From: Bradyrhizobium sp. cir1
Lineage (GTDB): Bacteria; Pseudomonadota; Alphaproteobacteria; Rhizobiales; Xanthobacteraceae
Direction: 5' to 3'
Length of the DNA stretch: 50,129 nt
Assembly: GCF_014198245.1 (NCBI RefSeq)
Contig: NZ_JACIHE010000038.1
Span: forward strand, 1-50,129
Below, piece by piece: positions 48,365-50,129 of this stretch. A model generated the notes under the pieces. The model was not told the origin of the DNA and ran no database searches. It saw only the letters and a program-made list of their open reading frames with translations. A program made the translations under genes and the position numbers. The number at the start of each line of letters is the position of its first letter. Position 1 is the first letter of the stretch.

Positions 48365-49138
48365 ATGGACCTGATCGCCAACCACATCTCCCACCATTTC
48401 GGCGATCTCGCCGTGCTCGACGACATCTCCTTCACCCTTAGTGCTGGCGAGGTGGTGGCGATCGTCGGTCCCTCCGGTTGCGGCAAGAGCACGCTGCTGT
48501 CGATCCTTGGCGGGCTGTTGCAGCCGACGTCGGGCGCGCCCGAGCTGCGCGGGGCGCCGCCTGCGGACAGTCTCAATCCGCTCACCTTCGTGTTCCAGGA
48601 TTTTGCGCTGCTGCCTTGGGCCACGGTGGAGGAGAATGTCGAATTCCCGTTGCTGCATACCCAGCTCTCGGCAGCCCAGCGCCGCGCGCTCGTCGACGAT
48701 GCCCTGCGCCGCACCGGGCTAACCGACTTTCGCCAGACCTACCCAAAACAGCTCTCCGGCGGCATGCGCCAGCGTGTTGGCATCTCGCGCGCGCTCGCGG
48801 TCAGACCTGCGATCCTGCTGATGGACGAGCCGCTGTCAGCGCTGGATTCGCAGACCCGCGAGCTGCTGATGGAGGACTTCGTCCGCCTGCTCGCCGATGG
48901 CGGCATGGGCGCGGTCTATGTCACCCACAATCTCGAAGAAGCCGCACGGCTCGCCGACCGCATCGTGGTGCTGTCGCGCCGCCCCGGCCGTATCCGCGAG
49001 GTCGTGACCGTGCCGATGACACGCGCGGCGCGCGGCGAGGCGACGGCGCGTGAAAAGCTGCTGGCGCTGCAGAATCAGATCTGGTCGTTGATCCGCAACG
49101 AGGCGATCGATGCCGAGCGCGAGGTCCAGCATGCTTGA
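48365..49138 (+). CDS. NitT/TauT-type ABC transporter ATP-binding protein
   Basis: The 257-residue ATPase has Walker A GPSGCGKST (35-43), Q-loop VFQDFALLPWATVEENV, signature LSGGMRQR (130-137), Walker B LLMDE (151-155) followed by PLSALD, and the switch His in VYVTHNLEEAARLADRIVVLS. The C-terminal part (RRPGRIREVVTVPM) is standard for the SsuB/TauB group. It overlaps the permease gene by eight bases. Confidence 0.95.
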   Translation: MDLIANHISHHFGDLAVLDDISFTLSAGEVVAIVGPSGCGKSTLLSILGGLLQPTSGAPELRGAPPADSLNPLTFVFQDFALLPWATVEENVEFPLLHTQLSAAQRRALVDDALRRTGLTDFRQTYPKQLSGGMRQRVGISRALAVRPAILLMDEPLSALDSQTRELLMEDFVRLLADGGMGAVYVTHNLEEAARLADRIVVLSRRPGRIREVVTVPMTRAARGEATAREKLLALQNQIWSLIRNEAIDAEREVQHA

Positions 49139-49958
49139 CCGCGCGCCGGTGACGGAAACATCAGAGAAGGCTGAGGCGATCCGGCGCGTCCGCTTCCGCG
49201 GCGCCGGCTTCGTGCCCGCGTCGAGCCGCTTCGGCGGCTGGATCGCGCTCGCCCTCGTCATCGCGGTCTGGCAGGCCGCCGGAAGCACCGGCCTCGTCAA
49301 TCCGCTGTTCCTGCCAGCGCCGTCGGCGATCGCGCGCGCGATCTACCAGCTCGCGATTTCAGGCGCGCTCTGGGAGCATCTGTCCGCCTCGCTGCTGCGC
49401 ATCGGGGTCGGCTGGGTGCTCGGGACTGCGGCCGGTGTCGCGGTCGGCTTCGCCATCGGCCTGTCGCGGCTGGCGCGCAGCGTCGGCATCACCTTCATCT
49501 CGGCGCTGTTCCCGATTCCGAAGATCGCGCTATTACCGCTGTTGATCCTCTGGCTCGGCATCGGCGAAGAGCCGAAGATCGCGACCATTGCGCTTGGCGT
49601 GTTCTTCTCGACCGCGATCTCGGTCTACAGCGGCGTCGATGCGGTGCCGCGCAACCTCATCCGCATGGCGCAGAGCTTCAACGTTCCCTTCGCAACCATC
49701 GTGCGGAAAGTGATCTGGCCGGGCGCGCTGCCGGCGATCCTCGCCGGCTTCCGCATCACCGCCTCGGTGGCGCTGCTGCTCGTCGTCAGCGCCGAGATGA
49801 TCGGCGCGCAATACGGCATCGGCGCCTTCGTGCTCCAGGCTGGCAATCTGATGCAGACCGATCAGCTGCTCGCGGGCGTGGTGATCCTGTCGGTATTCGG
49901 GCTCGCGGTGGGCAAGGTGATCGGCTGGCTGGAGACAAGGTTGCTGCACTGGCGGTAG
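49131..49958 (+). CDS. NitT/TauT-type ABC transporter permease
   Basis: From ATG 49131, which overlaps the ATPase stop by 8 bases, the 275-residue protein has about six membrane segments and the BPD_transp_1 pattern: GGWIALALVIAVWQAAGSTG, SLLRIGVGWVLGTAAGVAVGFAIGLSRLARSV and a long coupling region ARS/FPIPKIALLPLLILWLGIGEEPKI, then NVPFATIVRKVIWPGALPAILAGFRITASVALLLVVSAEMIGA. It completes the transporter. No gene follows before the repeat at 49978. Confidence 0.94.
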   Translation: MLDRAPVTETSEKAEAIRRVRFRGAGFVPASSRFGGWIALALVIAVWQAAGSTGLVNPLFLPAPSAIARAIYQLAISGALWEHLSASLLRIGVGWVLGTAAGVAVGFAIGLSRLARSVGITFISALFPIPKIALLPLLILWLGIGEEPKIATIALGVFFSTAISVYSGVDAVPRNLIRMAQSFNVPFATIVRKVIWPGALPAILAGFRITASVALLLVVSAEMIGAQYGIGAFVLQAGNLMQTDQLLAGVVILSVFGLAVGKVIGWLETRLLHWR

Positions 49959-49977
49959 CCGCATTCACCGCTGCCGT

Positions 49978-50051
49978 AGGGTGGGCAAAGCGATAGCGTG
50001 CCCACCATTTAGAAGACGTGGGCACGGCGCAGGGGCGCCTTTGCCCACCCT
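49978..50051. repeat. interspersed inverted repeat, family B copy 2
   Basis: Opens AGGGTGGGCAAAG and closes CTTTGCCCACCCT exactly, inner CGTGCCCACC and GTGGGCACG also pairing. Preceded by CCGT as in other copies. It lies 19 bases after the permease stop. Confidence 0.85.
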
Positions 50052-50096
50052 TGTTTTAGCGCACTGGATTAGAATGGCCTCGTTCCGTGAGGAATG

Positions 50097-50126
50097 GCCC
50101 AGCCCGGGTGGCCGCCCGAGCTGGGC
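50097..50126. repeat. strong hairpin at the window edge
   Basis: GCCCAGCCCGGG and CCCGAGCTGGGC pair at 11 of 12 positions around a six-base loop. The window stops three bases later, so I cannot see whether a T-tract follows; it may be a terminator of the ABC operon or of a gene beyond the window. Confidence 0.5.
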
Positions 50127-50129
50127 TGC

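Overview
The window is a 50 kb, GC-rich, chromosome-type segment that looks like Bradyrhizobium or a very close member of the Nitrobacteraceae (Hyphomicrobiales, Alphaproteobacteria). The assignment rests on gene content and order: SUV3-like helicase, S4 protein, FdxA, then CarD; a cyoABCD-SURF1-RegS-RegR block; many acyl-CoA and solute-binding genes. Several families of long interspersed inverted repeats of the kind common in Bradyrhizobium intergenic DNA agree with it. No database search was possible, so genus level is an inference. There is no transposase, integrase, phage gene, CRISPR array or rRNA. One tRNA (Arg, CCT) is present.

Layout. 1-882: non-coding, with two long inverted repeats. 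883-6256: information-processing genes on the plus strand (helicase with a long disordered tail, S4 RNA-binding protein with an apparent ACG start, 7Fe ferredoxin, CarD-type RNA-polymerase-binding regulator, intrinsic terminator). 6392-13308, minus strand: bo3-type ubiquinol oxidase cyoABCD, a SURF1 assembly protein and the redox two-component pair RegS/RegR. Most junctions overlap or abut, so this reads as one transcription unit in the order cyoA, B, C, D, SURF1, regS, regR. A perfect palindrome lies in the divergent gap to an MFS symporter (13490-14818). 15017-17310: a lipoprotein M48 peptidase with LysM and an exported nuclease-like protein that lacks a catalytic Glu.

17661-24923 is an acyl-CoA region: LivK-type binding protein, two enoyl-CoA hydratase/isomerase paralogues, a VOC protein, two adjacent unequal acyl-CoA dehydrogenases (probably one heteromeric enzyme) and an SDR. 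25051-31644 holds small membrane or exported proteins, a ketopantoate-reductase-like enzyme, an exported alpha/beta hydrolase, and an RraA-like/cupin/Bug-type binding-protein cluster. 31740-32494 has a GYD and a VOC protein. The tRNA is followed by a 671-residue SPFH protein and an amidohydrolase.

36176-38661 is a compact redox module: DoxX membrane protein, Tat-exported DsrE-like protein and Tat-exported TlpA-like thioredoxin, opposite a LysR regulator. 38668-44605 carries an acyl-CoA dehydrogenase, an SDR with a Tat-like leader controlled by a divergent TetR through two operator-like direct repeats, a hydrolase, a second ketopantoate-reductase-like enzyme, another enoyl-CoA hydratase and a small Cys-containing exported protein. 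44773-49958 is a LysR regulator divergent from a FAD oxidoreductase and a NitT/TauT-type ABC transporter (binding protein, ATPase, permease), with a repeat element between the binding protein and ATPase genes.

I found no clearly unprecedented defence or mobile system. The best leads are the TetR/Tat-SDR control region, the DoxX-DsrE-TlpA module, the ACG start, the linkage of the quinol oxidase to its likely redox sensor, and an orphan minus-strand terminator next to the tRNA.
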